Below the pieces are notes generated by a model. That model was not told the DNA's origin. It did not search any database and saw only the letters and a list, made by a program, of their open reading frames with translations. The position numbers and the translations under genes were made by a program. This document shows, piece by piece, positions 18,373 to 28,264 of a stretch of DNA of 64,000 nt; the stretch's first letter is position 1, and every line of letters starts with the position of its first letter. Origin of the DNA: Aristophania vespae (lineage in GTDB: Bacteria; Pseudomonadota; Alphaproteobacteria; Acetobacterales; Acetobacteraceae); NCBI RefSeq assembly GCF_009906835.1, contig NZ_CP047652.1:629001-693000 (forward strand), given 5' to 3'.

Positions 18373-20208
18373 ATGACACATATTCAGCTTGCTTTTTCAT
18401 ATCCGCTTATGTCTTCAAAAACTTCATCTGCTGGGGGGGCCGTAAATTCAGCACCACGGTGGGACTTGTCCGATCTTTATCAGTCCCCACAAGATTCTAA
18501 AATTGAGGACGACTTTGCTCGGCTTGAAAAAGAGGCGCAATCTTTTGAAAAACGCTGGAAGGGACAGTTAAAAGTTTCTTCAGCGTCAGACCTAGTTCAG
18601 TCTCTAAAAGATTATGAAGCTATAGAAGAAGGCTTAGGCAAAATTGCATCTTATGCGCAGCTCCTTTTTGCTGCCCACACGACTGATGCAGAAATTGGAC
18701 GTTTTGCTCAGGGTGTTCAGGAAAAAGTAACATCCTTATCAGCTCATCTTCTCTTTTTTGCTCTAGAGCTTAACCGCTTAGATGATGAGTTTATTAATTC
18801 CCTTTATAAAGATGCAGAACTTGCAAAATGGGAACCATTTATCCGTGATCTTCGTGTATTTAAGCCCTATCAGTTAAATGATGACGTAGAACGCGTTTTA
18901 TTAGAAACGTCAGTAACGGGTCGTCAGGCCTGGGTCAGGTTATTTGACGAAACAATGGCTGCCATGACTGCCAAAATTGGTGATGATGATCTCCCTTTAG
19001 GTGAGGTCTTTAACCGCCTGACAGAGTCTGATCGGCATAAACGGCATGAAGCTGCTCAGGCTATTAGTGCATCTTTGGCAGATCAGCAGAAATTACTTGT
19101 GATGATCACAAATAATTTAGCCAAAGATAAAGCCACAATGGACAAGCTGAGAGGCTATCCACGCTCTGTCAGCAGTCGCAACCGTGCGAATATGGTTGAA
19201 GATGAAGTTGTTGATGCGCTCGTTGAAGCTGTCGATTCCTCATTTTCTAAATTGTCGCACCGTTATTACAGCCTCAAGGCAAAGTGGCTGGGGCTTGATA
19301 AGTTAGAGCATTGGGACCGTAATGCTCCGCTTCCTAAAAGTGATGATAAAATCATGAGCTGGGAAGAGGGAAAGAAAATTGTCCGTAAGGCTTATAGTGA
19401 TTTTGATCCAGAGATGGGATCATATGCAGGAAAATTTTTAGACAATCCCTGGATTGATGCTGCTGCAGTGCCAGGCAAATCTTCGGGGGCTTTTGCTCAT
19501 CCCGTTGTGCCCTCGGTCCATCCTTATCTTTTAATGAATTATCATGGGCGTGCACGTGATGTTATGACTTTGGCCCATGAAATGGGGCACGGCATTCATC
19601 AGATTTTGGCAGCACAATCACAAGGTTATTTGCGCTCATCTACCCCCCTGACTTTAGCAGAAACAGCGTCCGTCTTTGGAGAAATGCTGACATTCCAGTC
19701 ACTCTTGGAACAAGAAAAATCACCTGAACGGAAACGCCATTTAATTGCGTCAAAAGTTGAAGACATGCTCAATACGGTAGTAAGGCAAGTTGCTTTCTAT
19801 CAATTTGAAGTTAAGCTCCATCAGGAGCGACAAAAAGGCGAGGTGTCTGCAGAGCATATTGGCCAGTTATGGCGCGAAGTGCAGGAACGTAGCTTAGGGC
19901 CAGCTTTTAATTTTACATCTGATTATGATTTATACTGGTCATATATTCCGCACTTTATTCACTCTCCTTTTTATGTATATGCCTATGCATTTGGAGATTG
20001 TTTAGTAAATGCGCTGTATGGTGTTTACCGTGAGCGTCCCGAAGGTTTTGCTGAAAAATATAAAAATATGCTCGCAGCGGGCGGTACACTCCGCCATAAA
20101 GAACTTTTAGCCCCATTTGGTCTTGATGCAGGTGATCCAGCTTTTTGGCATAAAGGGTTGGATGTGATTAGCAGCCTCATAGATCAGCTTGAAGCTGACC
20201 CTGCTTAA
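18373..20208 (+). CDS. pepF: Oligoendopeptidase F (M3 metallopeptidase)
   Basis: This 611 aa cytoplasmic M3-family zinc peptidase cleaves short peptides. The catalytic HEMGH (His402-His406) is followed by the third zinc-ligand region LAETASVFGEML. The N-terminal helical domain typical of PepF covers about residues 30-200. I used ATG 18373, which has an AAGGTAAG segment upstream; ATG 18409 has no visible ribosome-binding site. It is followed after 13 bp by the ABC1/UbiB kinase gene, so the two may be cotranscribed. Confidence 0.93.
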   Translation: MTHIQLAFSYPLMSSKTSSAGGAVNSAPRWDLSDLYQSPQDSKIEDDFARLEKEAQSFEKRWKGQLKVSSASDLVQSLKDYEAIEEGLGKIASYAQLLFAAHTTDAEIGRFAQGVQEKVTSLSAHLLFFALELNRLDDEFINSLYKDAELAKWEPFIRDLRVFKPYQLNDDVERVLLETSVTGRQAWVRLFDETMAAMTAKIGDDDLPLGEVFNRLTESDRHKRHEAAQAISASLADQQKLLVMITNNLAKDKATMDKLRGYPRSVSSRNRANMVEDEVVDALVEAVDSSFSKLSHRYYSLKAKWLGLDKLEHWDRNAPLPKSDDKIMSWEEGKKIVRKAYSDFDPEMGSYAGKFLDNPWIDAAAVPGKSSGAFAHPVVPSVHPYLLMNYHGRARDVMTLAHEMGHGIHQILAAQSQGYLRSSTPLTLAETASVFGEMLTFQSLLEQEKSPERKRHLIASKVEDMLNTVVRQVAFYQFEVKLHQERQKGEVSAEHIGQLWREVQERSLGPAFNFTSDYDLYWSYIPHFIHSPFYVYAYAFGDCLVNALYGVYRERPEGFAEKYKNMLAAGGTLRHKELLAPFGLDAGDPAFWHKGLDVISSLIDQLEADPA

Positions 20209-20221
20209 AAGGAGCATTATA

Positions 20222-21589
20222 ATGGCACGTGAACGTGATCTCGATAAAACCGGTTTTATCGACAATGTCGGACGTGTCGTTCGCGCGTCTGGAGCAATGG
20301 GCGGAGTGGCTGCTCGTTTGGCAGGCCATAAATTTGGATTTAAATCTGATAAAGAAAGCCATGCTGAAGGGCTGCGCCTTGCTTTAGGCAATCTTAAAGG
20401 CCCTTTGATGAAAGGGGCACAGCTTCTTTCTACAATCCCTGGCGCTTTGCCTGAAGAATATGCCGACGAACTTGCCCATCTTCAGTCAAATGCGCCTCCA
20501 ATGGGATGGAGTTTTGTCCAGCGTCGTATGAGGGCAGAGCTGGGTGGAAACTGGGAAAGCCATTTTCGCTCTTTTAGTCATGAAGCTGTTGCAGCCGCCT
20601 CTTTAGGGCAGGTTCATCGGGCTGTGTTGAATAGTGGGCAGGAAGTAGCGTGCAAACTGCAATATCCTGGTATGCAGGGCGCTATGGAAAGCGACTTGAG
20701 ACAGTTAAGAACTGTTTTGGGTGTTTATGGTTTTTTTGGAAATACGATTCGCCAGGACGAAGTTTATGTCGAGCTGGCTGAGCGCATGCGCGAAGAGCTT
20801 GATTACCACCGAGAAGCCAGTCATCTGAGGCTTTACCGCCTTATGCTCAAAGGTATTTCGGATGTCACTGTCCCAGAACCCATTTCAGAGCTGACCACGA
20901 CGCGGCTTTTGACTATGGAGTGGGTGCAGGGACGGTCTATGAGGACTGTTCTGGAGAGTAATTTATCTCAGGAGCAGCGTAATAATATAGCGCGTGGCTT
21001 ATTTTACGCCTGGTACCGCCCTGTTTATCATTTTGGAATTATTCATGGTGATCCTCACATGGGTAATTTTACAATCAGGGAAGATGACGGGATTAATCTG
21101 CTAGATTTTGGCTCTGTTCGTGTGTTTTCGCCACGTTTTGTGGGCGGTGTCGTCAGTCTTTTTAAAGCGTTACAGGAAGATGATGAAGAGGGCGCTTATG
21201 AGGCTTATCAGGATTGGGGCTTTCGCAATCTTTCGCGTGAAACGGTGAAAGTTCTCAATGAGTGGGCACGTTTTTTCTATCGCCCCCTCATGACAGACCA
21301 GGAATGCTCTATGCAGGAAAGTAACGACCCTGCCGAAGCTCGTGCAACCCTAGAAAAAGTATATGACGGTTTAAAACGTACAGGGGGTGTTACCCTGCCA
21401 AGAGAATTTGTCATGATGGACCGTTCTGCCATAGGTTTGGGAAGTGCCTTTTTACGCCTTGGCGCGCGACTGAACTGGCATAAAATGTTTATGGAGCTTA
21501 TTGAAGGTTTTAGCGTAGATGCTTTAGCTTCGCGTCAAAGAGAAGTTTTGGAACGAGCCGGCGTAAAACCAACACGCTCTAATATTTAA
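20222..21589 (+). CDS. ABC1/AarF/UbiB-family atypical kinase
   Basis: This is a 455 aa member of the UbiB/ABC1 atypical kinase-like family, whose members support ubiquinone synthesis or lipid handling. Diagnostic features are the KxGQ-equivalent segment LMKGAQLLSTIPGALPEEY, the alanine-rich loop AAASLGQVHRA, the lysine in VACKLQYPGM, the catalytic loop IIHGDPHMGNF and the metal-binding LLDFGSVR. The start at ATG 20222 is supported by AAAGGAG eight bases upstream. It is shorter than E. coli UbiB and lacks obvious C-terminal membrane helices, so a dedicated UbiB role is not certain. A decayed copy of its 3' end lies downstream. Confidence 0.85.
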   Translation: MARERDLDKTGFIDNVGRVVRASGAMGGVAARLAGHKFGFKSDKESHAEGLRLALGNLKGPLMKGAQLLSTIPGALPEEYADELAHLQSNAPPMGWSFVQRRMRAELGGNWESHFRSFSHEAVAAASLGQVHRAVLNSGQEVACKLQYPGMQGAMESDLRQLRTVLGVYGFFGNTIRQDEVYVELAERMREELDYHREASHLRLYRLMLKGISDVTVPEPISELTTTRLLTMEWVQGRSMRTVLESNLSQEQRNNIARGLFYAWYRPVYHFGIIHGDPHMGNFTIREDDGINLLDFGSVRVFSPRFVGGVVSLFKALQEDDEEGAYEAYQDWGFRNLSRETVKVLNEWARFFYRPLMTDQECSMQESNDPAEARATLEKVYDGLKRTGGVTLPREFVMMDRSAIGLGSAFLRLGARLNWHKMFMELIEGFSVDALASRQREVLERAGVKPTRSNI

Positions 21590-21817
21590 TAAATAGTTAT
21601 TACGAGGGAAATTCCATTTTTTAAAAGTCAGTTCACGAGATTTTCTGCCAAATTCTTGCGATTTGAAGCGTGACTGAACTGGCTTTGAATGTTTATAAAT
21701 GTCAGATAATATTTAAAATCTGGATGCTTTAGCTCTACGTTACAAAGACGTTTTAGAGCGTGCTGATGTAAAACCAGCACGCTCTAATATTTAGTAAGTG
21801 GCTATTATAGAGAGATT
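21590..21817. pseudogene. Decayed tandem duplication of the ABC1-kinase 3' end and its downstream flank
   Basis: Bases 21720-21815 repeat, with scattered substitutions, the last 23 or so codons of the ABC1-kinase gene and its flank. The most obvious identity is the segment GTAAAACCA-CACGCTCTAATATTTA, present at both sites. The piece before it (about 21610-21660) in turn resembles the 3' end of the following leftward gene (TTTTTT-AAAA-TTCA-GA-AT-T). The order A-b'-a'-B is what a tandem duplication followed by decay of the inner copies would leave. No intact gene is present. Confidence 0.6.
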
Positions 21818-22189
21818 TTATTTTTTCAAAAACTTGTTCAGAAGATCTCCTACAAGGTTTTCGTTATTACCGCCTTTTTTGTCAGACCCACTTGAAAGAA
21901 ATGTGTCTAAAAGGCTTGAAAGGCCAGAATGGCGGTCCTGTCCTTCTTCCTGATTTTCATTTCCGCCCAAAAATCCTTGGATCTGCTCTAAAAAATTGCC
22001 AATTTCACTATGGCCGCCTTTGAAACTTTCGGCGATGCTGTGCAGATCCTGAGACCATTCCTGGGCCTTTTGATTACCCTGACTAGAAGCATCTTGAAGC
22101 TTGTTTAGAAGGTTTTCTAATTTTTGAAATCCATCTTGAATTTGATCATTAAATTGAGAGTAGCTTTGTGAAATGTTTTTAAGGTCCAT
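21818..22189 (-). CDS. Hypothetical small helical protein
   Basis: This 123 aa protein is not recognised. It begins at ATG 22189, preceded ten bases upstream by GAGGAT; an in-frame ATG at 22237 would add a short hydrophobic stretch but has no better signal. The sequence is rich in Q, N, G, S and E, has heptad-like leucines (FQKLENLLNKLQDAS) and a glycine-rich tail ending in LVGDLLNKFLKK. There is no signal peptide or membrane segment with this start. Standing alone between the kinase remnant and uvrB, its context gives no function. Amphipathic helices suggest a surface- or membrane-associated role, but that is inference. Confidence 0.5.
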   Translation of the reverse strand: MDLKNISQSYSQFNDQIQDGFQKLENLLNKLQDASSQGNQKAQEWSQDLHSIAESFKGGHSEIGNFLEQIQGFLGGNENQEEGQDRHSGLSSLLDTFLSSGSDKKGGNNENLVGDLLNKFLKK

Positions 22190-22311
22190 AAGAATGTGAT
22201 CCTCACTCAAAAACTGCGATGAAAAGAAATATAACATTCATTTTGTTAAGAAGAGGAATATAAGCCAAATAGAACTTGCATAGAGTTTTTTTTATCCCCA
22301 TCTTTGACTAG

Positions 22312-24450
22312 ATGACTGCAAAAAAATCCCGCACCCGTAAAAAAATAATTGCGCCCCGCCAGACGGATTTTTTTCCTGAAAGGCAACCAATCAAGCCTAA
22401 AACAAGGCGCCTTGTTGTGCGCTCTGATTATGAGCCATCAGGCGATCAGCCACAAGCTATAAAAGAACTTGTAAAAGGGCTGGAGGCACAGGAGCGTGAT
22501 CAGGTGCTTTTAGGTGTTACAGGTTCGGGTAAAACTTTTACGATGGCAAAGGTTATCGAAGCCGTTCAGCGTCCTACCCTTATAATGGCGCCTAACAAAA
22601 CTCTGGCTGCTCAGCTTTATGGGGAAATGAAACAGTTTTTCCCTGATAATGCGGTTGAATATTTTGTCTCTTACTATGACTATTATCAGCCAGAAGCTTA
22701 TGTGCCGCGCTCAGATACATTTATTGAAAAAGACAGCCAACGTAACGAGCATATAGACCGTATGCGCCACGCGGCAACGCAGGCTCTGCTAGAGCGCAAT
22801 GACGTTGTTATAGTGGCATCTGTTTCTTGTATTTATGGTATTGGCTCTCCAGAGCTTTATGCTGCTATGACGGTGCATTTGGAAGTTGGCGGAACTATAG
22901 AGCGAGACTCTCTTATTCGCTCGCTGGTAGAGCTTCAATATGTCCGTAATGACCTCGCTTTTGAGCGTGGCTGTTTTCGTGTTCGGGGTGAGCAGATTGA
23001 TATTTTCCCCGTTCAAAATGAAGATAGAGCCTGGCGCATCAGTCTATTTGGAGATGATATTGAATCTATTTCTGAATTTGATCCACTTACTGGGCAAAAG
23101 ACAGCAGAATTAGAAGAAGTCACTTTATACGCAAATTCTCACTATGTAACGCCACGTCCTACACTTAACCAGGCTATGGAGGGCATTCAAAAAGAACTCG
23201 ATGAGCGGCTTAAACTCTATAATGAAGAAGGGAAACTTCTCGAAGCCGAGCGTTTGCAACAGCGCACGAATTTTGACCTTGAAATGCTGGAAACAACTGG
23301 CGTTTGTAAAGGTATTGAAAATTATTCTCGCTATTTGACGGGGCGCCGGCCAGGCGATCCACCTCCAACGCTTTTTGAGTATTTGCCCGAAGATGCTCTG
23401 CTTATGATTGATGAAAGCCACGTTGCTGTGCCCCAAATTGGGGGTATGGAGCGAGGAGATCACGCCCGGAAGGAAACTTTATCAAATTACGGTTTCCGGC
23501 TGCCATCTTGTTTAGATAATAGACCGCTCTCTTTTTCTGAGTGGGATGCGTTCAGACCTCAAACCATTTTTGTTTCAGCCACACCAGGACCGTGGGAAAT
23601 GGAACAAACCGGAGGTGCTTTTGCAGAACAGATTATTAGGCCAACAGGCTTAATTGACCCTGTGACAATCGTGCGTCCGGTTGAAGGACAGGTTGATGAT
23701 TTGCTGCATGAGGTGAAGCAAACGATAAAAGAAAAGGGGAGGGTTCTTGTAACAACGCTGACAAAAAAAATGTCAGAGGAGTTAACAGAATATCTTTCAG
23801 AAAATGGGGTGAGAGTACGTTATCTTCATTCTGATATTGATACATTGGAGCGTATCGAAATTATACGTGACCTCCGTTTAGGCACGTTTGATGTGCTTGT
23901 GGGCATTAACTTGTTGCGTGAGGGGCTTGATATTCCCGAATGCGCACTTGTTGCTATTTTAGATGCTGATAAAGAAGGATTTTTGCGTTCCAGAACGTCT
24001 CTCATCCAGACAATTGGCCGCGCTGCGCGGAATATTGAGGGGCGTGTTATTCTTTATGCTGATAAAATGACTGATAGTTTGCGTTACGCAATTGAAGAGA
24101 CAGCACGCCGGCGTGAAAAACAAATTGCCTGGAATGAGGCTCACGGCATTACGCCCCAGACGGTAAAAAGTCGAATTGCAGACTCAATCCACACTGAAGA
24201 AATAGCTCTTGCACATGAAAAAGATGTTGAAAAAGATAGTAAAATATCACTTGATACATTACGCAAAGAGATGCGTCAGGCGGCTTCAGAGCTCGACTTT
24301 GAAAAAGCGGCCAAACTCCGTGATGAGATTTATCGGCGTGAATCCGAAGAACTGGGTATTCCAGTTTCACAGTTAGATAAAACAAATTTCTCCCATGCTT
24401 TAAAGCTGGCACCTCAAAAAAAGCAGCGTGGCCGTAAGAAAAGAGATTAA
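22312..24450 (+). CDS. uvrB: Excinuclease ABC subunit UvrB
   Basis: UvrB is the damage-verifying helicase-like subunit of nucleotide excision repair. It is 712 aa with Walker [13 protein letters not shown], the beta-hairpin region [20 protein letters not shown], helicase motifs including LLMIDESHV and the QTIGRAARN motif VI, and a C-terminal UVR domain (about 655-690) that binds UvrC. It starts with a basic tail after ATG 22312. A repeat of its last codons appears again 187 bp downstream as part of the galM-region duplication. Confidence 0.97.
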   Translation: MTAKKSRTRKKIIAPRQTDFFPERQPIKPKTRRLVVRSDYEPSGDQPQAIKELVKGLEAQERDQVLLGVTGSGKTFTMAKVIEAVQRPTLIMAPNKTLAAQLYGEMKQFFPDNAVEYFVSYYDYYQPEAYVPRSDTFIEKDSQRNEHIDRMRHAATQALLERNDVVIVASVSCIYGIGSPELYAAMTVHLEVGGTIERDSLIRSLVELQYVRNDLAFERGCFRVRGEQIDIFPVQNEDRAWRISLFGDDIESISEFDPLTGQKTAELEEVTLYANSHYVTPRPTLNQAMEGIQKELDERLKLYNEEGKLLEAERLQQRTNFDLEMLETTGVCKGIENYSRYLTGRRPGDPPPTLFEYLPEDALLMIDESHVAVPQIGGMERGDHARKETLSNYGFRLPSCLDNRPLSFSEWDAFRPQTIFVSATPGPWEMEQTGGAFAEQIIRPTGLIDPVTIVRPVEGQVDDLLHEVKQTIKEKGRVLVTTLTKKMSEELTEYLSENGVRVRYLHSDIDTLERIEIIRDLRLGTFDVLVGINLLREGLDIPECALVAILDADKEGFLRSRTSLIQTIGRAARNIEGRVILYADKMTDSLRYAIEETARRREKQIAWNEAHGITPQTVKSRIADSIHTEEIALAHEKDVEKDSKISLDTLRKEMRQAASELDFEKAAKLRDEIYRRESEELGIPVSQLDKTNFSHALKLAPQKKQRGRKKRD

Positions 24451-24603
24451 ATCGTGACAGAGACCGGAGTTGCTCACATAATTAAGCTTAAAAAGGGTAA
24501 CGCACCTCTCACGTTTTTTCTTGAAAAAAGTGGAGCTATTGTTGGCTGACAGAGTGACTGGAGAGAAATTTTCGACCCTTGTGAGAATAAAAATTTAGGA
24601 CCT
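24451..24603 (+). pseudogene. Truncated duplicate of the galM 5' end
   Basis: This is a degraded copy of the uvrB-galM junction: the end of uvrB plus about 50 codons of the epimerase gene are present twice, offset by 187 bp. Translation from GTG 24454 reads VTETGVAHIIKLKKGN, close to VTETEVTHIIELKKGN of the intact gene, but hits TGA at codon 32 where the intact gene has tryptophan. After the stop the similarity continues (CENKNL versus CENENL). The second copy, starting at GTG 24641, drives the intact gene. Confidence 0.8.
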
Positions 24604-24640
24604 GAAAAAATAGCGTGGTCGTAAGAAAAGGGATTAAATC

Positions 24641-25585
24641 GTGACAGAGACCGAAGTTACTCACATAATTGAGCTTAAAAAGGGTAACGCGCGTCTTACG
24701 CTTTTGCCTGAAAGAGGCGGAGCTATTGGTAGCTGGCAAAGTGACCAGAGAGAGATTTTTTATCCCTGTGAGAATGAAAATTTAGCAGCTCAAAAAGGGG
24801 CTCTCATTGCGGGATATCCCCTTTTCCCTTATTCCAATCGTATTGATCAGGGGCGTTTTTCTTTTGGGCATCGTGATTACCAATTATCGCCTAATATGGT
24901 AGGTTGTCCTCATGCTATACACGGTAATAGTTGGGAAAATCCCTGGAAATTGTCACATAAAACTGACTCTCACGCCATTTTAACATTTGATTTTAAACCT
25001 GATAATAACGAAAAATCTGACCCTCACTGGCCTTTTGCTTACCGAGCCACCCTGGTTTATCAATTGTTTGAGAAAAAACTAGAGATCAGCCTCGTCATTG
25101 AAAATCGTGACCAGATTGATCAGCCTGTTGGATTTGGCTTTCATCCTTTTATAAAATGTGATCCAGCTTCCACTTTGTCTTTTAAGGCAGATAATCTCTG
25201 GCTTATGACAGAAGACGGCCTTCCTCTTGAGTTGATAGAGAATAAAGACGAGTGGTCTTTCTCAAAACCAAATCACTTTTATGAACGTGACTTTGATCAT
25301 GTTTATAGTGGATGGGAGGGGGATATTATTCTTAACAGAGGCGATAATAATCCTTCAGTCATGGTCAAAGCGGATCCTGTATTTAGTCACCTTGTTATTT
25401 TTTCTCCTAAAGAGAGTGATTTTGTAGCTATTGAACCTGTTACAATGATGACGGATGCTATTAACCACCCTGAAATTGTTGAAAGAGGTCTGCATGTTTT
25501 GTCCCCCGGTAAACGTATGGGAGGGACAATTTCTTTTGAAATTCTTGAAAATGTGCAAACGTCCAGAAGAAAAAAAACGACATAA
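24641..25585 (+). CDS. Aldose 1-epimerase family protein
   Basis: This 314 aa galactose mutarotase-like protein interconverts alpha and beta anomers of a sugar. Family features are the early AGYPLFPYSNRI (substrate arginine), the GCPHAIHGNSWENPW histidine motif and the GFGFHPFIKC segment. It starts at GTG 24641, immediately after a duplicated copy of the uvrB tail. Its stop overlaps the greB start by one base (TAATG), so the two are translationally coupled. The natural sugar is unknown; glucose or galactose is a guess from the family. Confidence 0.85.
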   Translation: MTETEVTHIIELKKGNARLTLLPERGGAIGSWQSDQREIFYPCENENLAAQKGALIAGYPLFPYSNRIDQGRFSFGHRDYQLSPNMVGCPHAIHGNSWENPWKLSHKTDSHAILTFDFKPDNNEKSDPHWPFAYRATLVYQLFEKKLEISLVIENRDQIDQPVGFGFHPFIKCDPASTLSFKADNLWLMTEDGLPLELIENKDEWSFSKPNHFYERDFDHVYSGWEGDIILNRGDNNPSVMVKADPVFSHLVIFSPKESDFVAIEPVTMMTDAINHPEIVERGLHVLSPGKRMGGTISFEILENVQTSRRKKTT

Positions 25586-26073
25586 TGGAAAAACCATCTT
25601 TAAAGCGTTATCTCTCTCCCAAAGGGGCGGAGGCAATGCGGGCCGAGCTGAAGCATCTTTCACAAATTGAGCGCCCTCAAATTGTAGAAATTGTTTCATG
25701 GGCTGCTAGTAATGGAGATCGTTCTGAAAATGCCGATTATCAATATGGAAAAAGGCGTTTAAGGGAGATCGACCGTCGCCTGCGATTTTTAACAAAACGC
25801 CTTGACGAGGCAATTATTGTTGACCCCTCGCAGCAAACAAATCGTGAGCGGGTTTTTTTTGGCGCCACAGTTTGTTACGTCGATGAAAATGACCATGATC
25901 ATAAGGTTACTTTATTAGGTGTTGATGAATCCTCTCTCGAAAGGGGAGAGGTTAGCCTAGTTTCACCTATTGCAAGAGCATTAATGCGGGCACGTGTTGG
26001 TGATGAAGTGACTTTGCAAACACCTTCAGGCCCTGTACTAATAGAAATAACTTCGATAACGTACCCAGACTGA
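25585..26073 (+). CDS. greB: Transcription elongation factor GreB
   Basis: GreB rescues backtracked RNA polymerase by stimulating transcript cleavage. The 162 aa protein has the N-terminal coiled coil (residues 10-75) with acidic tip residues in [22 protein letters not shown], the spacing that separates GreB from GreA, and a C-terminal FKBP-like domain ending in LIEITSITY. It starts at ATG 25585 overlapping the epimerase stop. Confidence 0.92.
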   Translation: MEKPSLKRYLSPKGAEAMRAELKHLSQIERPQIVEIVSWAASNGDRSENADYQYGKRRLREIDRRLRFLTKRLDEAIIVDPSQQTNRERVFFGATVCYVDENDHDHKVTLLGVDESSLERGEVSLVSPIARALMRARVGDEVTLQTPSGPVLIEITSITYPD

Positions 26074-26098
26074 TTGTTATTTTAGAGGAAATAAGGCC

Positions 26099-27085
26099 AT
26101 GGCATCCCATTCACCATCTCTTCGCGTTGCAGTCCAGATGGACCCATTAGAGGGGGTGAACATTAAAGGGGATTCCACCTTTGCGTTAATGTTAGAGGCA
26201 CAGCGTCGTCATTACGAGTTATATGAATATCATCCGACGTCTTTGGCTTTAACTGAAGGGAAAAATATTGCAGGTCAGGGCAGGCTTCAAGCAAAAGCCC
26301 GTCAGGTAAAAGTGCAAGCAGTTTTGGGTGACCATGCTCACTTTGGTGCCACTGAGCTGATAGATCTTGGCCAGACTGATATCGTACTCATGCGCCAGGA
26401 CCCTCCGTTTGACATGGGTTATATCACGGCAACTCATTTATTAGAGCATGTTCACGGTGTAGGTGAGGGCAAGACACTGGTAGTTAATGACCCCGCTGCC
26501 GTGCGTAATGCTCCTGAAAAATTACTGGTTACACACTTTCCGCATTTAATGCCGCCTACTCTCATAACGTGGGATAAAGACGCGATAGCCTCTTTTAGAA
26601 AGGCTCATAAGGATATTATCTTAAAGCCGCTTTTTGGTAATGGTGGTGCTGGTATATTTCGCGTTAAAGCTGATGATGAAAATTTCAGTTCTCTTTTAGA
26701 GGCTCATTTCTTCCACTCCAGAGAGCCTTTGATGGTGCAACGTTACGAAGCAGCAGTCCGCAAAGGTGATAAACGCATTATTTTAGTCGATGGTGAGCCT
26801 ATTGGCGCCATCAACCGCGTGCCTGCAATGGGAGAAGCTCGCTCAAACATGCATGTTGGTGGTCGGGCAGAGCGTGTTGATCTGACAAAGAGAGATCAAG
26901 AAATCTGTGAGGAAATTGGGCCATATTTGAAAAATAATGGGCTGATATTTACTGGCATTGATGTGATTGGTGACTGGTTGACGGAAATCAATGTTACCTC
27001 GCCAACAGGTTTACAGGAGCTTGATCGCTTTGATGGAATTAACAGCGCCGCCCTGATCTGGAATGCGATAGAGAAAAAGCTTTAA
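26099..27085 (+). CDS. gshB: Glutathione synthetase
   Basis: GshB joins gamma-glutamylcysteine and glycine to form glutathione. The 328 aa ATP-grasp protein begins with [22 protein letters not shown] and carries [27 protein letters not shown] (ATP-binding loop) and [13 protein letters not shown], all characteristic of bacterial GshB. The start at ATG 26099 follows a purine-rich AGAGGAAATAAGG. It follows greB by 25 bp. A glutathione peroxidase gene occurs later in the window (52 kb), consistent with a working glutathione system. Confidence 0.96.
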   Translation: MASHSPSLRVAVQMDPLEGVNIKGDSTFALMLEAQRRHYELYEYHPTSLALTEGKNIAGQGRLQAKARQVKVQAVLGDHAHFGATELIDLGQTDIVLMRQDPPFDMGYITATHLLEHVHGVGEGKTLVVNDPAAVRNAPEKLLVTHFPHLMPPTLITWDKDAIASFRKAHKDIILKPLFGNGGAGIFRVKADDENFSSLLEAHFFHSREPLMVQRYEAAVRKGDKRIILVDGEPIGAINRVPAMGEARSNMHVGGRAERVDLTKRDQEICEEIGPYLKNNGLIFTGIDVIGDWLTEINVTSPTGLQELDRFDGINSAALIWNAIEKKL

Positions 27086-27127
27086 GCAGAAATAAAGAAA
27101 TATAATTTTTGCCCAAAATAGAGTCTA

Positions 27128-27331
27128 TCAGGAGTCGTCCTCGGATGCCTTCTCTTCCTTAGGGGGGCGAAGGTCATCATATTTTAGAGGGAGAGAAATG
27201 GTGATATCCTTGCCATCCTGTTGTAGCTCGGTCGGAGTTTTATCACGTGTAAAACGGTTGATAAACCAAGGAATTATACGACTTTTATAGTGGACAAAAG
27301 CCAGACCACCCCATGCTAAAAAGGTAACCAT
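27128..27331 (-). CDS. Small membrane-anchored hypothetical protein
   Basis: This is a protein of at least 67 aa: a hydrophobic N-terminus (VTFLAWGGLAFVHY), a basic amphipathic stretch (KSRIIPWFINRFTRDK) and an acidic, proline-containing tail ending EEKASEDDS. One membrane segment with a cytoplasmic tail is likely. No family was recognised. The frame stays open 16 codons upstream of ATG 27331 (NIFHFSFLNFAIG) without a normal start codon, so the membrane segment may begin earlier from a rare ATT start after AGGGAAG. It is convergent with gshB. Confidence 0.45.
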   Translation of the reverse strand: MVTFLAWGGLAFVHYKSRIIPWFINRFTRDKTPTELQQDGKDITISLPLKYDDLRPPKEEKASEDDS

Positions 27332-27544
27332 ACCAATAGCAAAATTTAAAAAAGAAAAGTGAAAAATGTTTTCTTCCCTTTACTTCTATAGGTTTACTTT
27401 GCAATCACACTATTTCATTAAATTATATCACGTCAATCTTGCCAGGCGGATCATCTGAGGGGCAAGAACGAAATATGGATGAGCGTAATAGCGCTGATAC
27501 AAGCCCTCTTGTTATAGGGCAGAGATAATAAGGTCGGGTGGTCT
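27332..27544 (+). promoter_or_regulatory. Intergenic region with a candidate promoter for the methyltransferase gene
   Basis: A plausible sigma70 promoter is TTGCAA (27399-27404), 17 bp spacing, ATTATA (27422-27427), reading toward the methyltransferase gene. The transcript leader then holds a small hairpin GCCCT/AGGGC (27503-27520). A 17-codon ORF (27475-27528) is also open, with no evidence for translation. No other gene is seen. Confidence 0.4.
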
Positions 27545-28189
27545 ATGAAGTCTTCCAATCAACCTCGGAATGCTCTTGATGCTGAAAGCGTAAAAGAGGC
27601 TTATCGGCGCTGGGCAGGGGTGTATGATACAGTTTTTGGTGGAGTTTCAGCTTTTGGGCGGCGTAGAGCTGTTGCTGCTGTAAATTCCCTGCCAGGGAAA
27701 AAAGTGCTGGAAGTTGGTGTGGGCACCGGATTGGCTTTGCCCTTATATAATCGCGACAAACAAATCACAGGCATAGATCTTTCCAAAGATATGCTTAAAA
27801 AAGCCCGCCAGCGTGTTATTAATGCTGAGCTGCATAATGTAGATGACCTCCTTGAAATGGATGCAGAAGCGATTAGCTTTCAAAATGATAGTTTTGATAT
27901 TGCTGTTGCCATGTTCGTTGCTTCGGTCGCACCGCATCCTAAAGTTTTGCTTGAAGAATTAAAAAGAGTCGTCAAACCTGGCGGTCATATCCTTTTTGTA
28001 AATCACTTTCTTGCTCAGGGAGGTTTTAGGCTAAAAATAGAGCAGCTTATGGCAACAGCTTCCAAGGCATTAGGGTGGCACCCAGATTTCGCTTTGGAAA
28101 ACTTACTTTCAGAGCAGGATTTGCAAAAAGCGACAATTATGCCTGTGCCACCTGCTGGACTTTTTACCCTCGTGACATTACCTCAATAA
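27545..28189 (+). CDS. Class I SAM methyltransferase, PmtA-like (phosphatidylethanolamine N-methyltransferase)
   Basis: This is a 214 aa SAM-dependent methyltransferase. Motif I is VLEVGVGTGLALPLY, the acidic end of strand 2 is ITGIDLSKDML and motif III is VKPGGHILFVNHF. The opening YRRWAGVYDTVFGG and the overall pattern resemble bacterial PmtA enzymes that convert phosphatidylethanolamine to phosphatidylcholine, a lipid common in acetic acid bacteria. UbiE-type methyltransferases are the alternative. Substrate assignment is inference; the methyltransferase fold is clear. It stands alone before the cox-derived cluster. Confidence 0.7.
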   Translation: MKSSNQPRNALDAESVKEAYRRWAGVYDTVFGGVSAFGRRRAVAAVNSLPGKKVLEVGVGTGLALPLYNRDKQITGIDLSKDMLKKARQRVINAELHNVDDLLEMDAEAISFQNDSFDIAVAMFVASVAPHPKVLLEELKRVVKPGGHILFVNHFLAQGGFRLKIEQLMATASKALGWHPDFALENLLSEQDLQKATIMPVPPAGLFTLVTLPQ

Positions 28190-28264
28190 AGAGTTAAAAG
28201 ACTGGCGTAGTTTTTTTAGAAAAAACTGTCAGTTTATGTGTCACTAGCCTTTTTAAAGGGCGTA

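Noticed and set aside
22789-24412. Several leftward open frames inside uvrB
   Set aside because: They are antisense to a well-conserved gene, resemble no known protein and have no ribosome-binding sites.
27475-27528. 17-codon leader peptide before the methyltransferase gene
   Set aside because: No run of regulatory codons and no attenuator-like alternative hairpins; short open frames of this size arise by chance.
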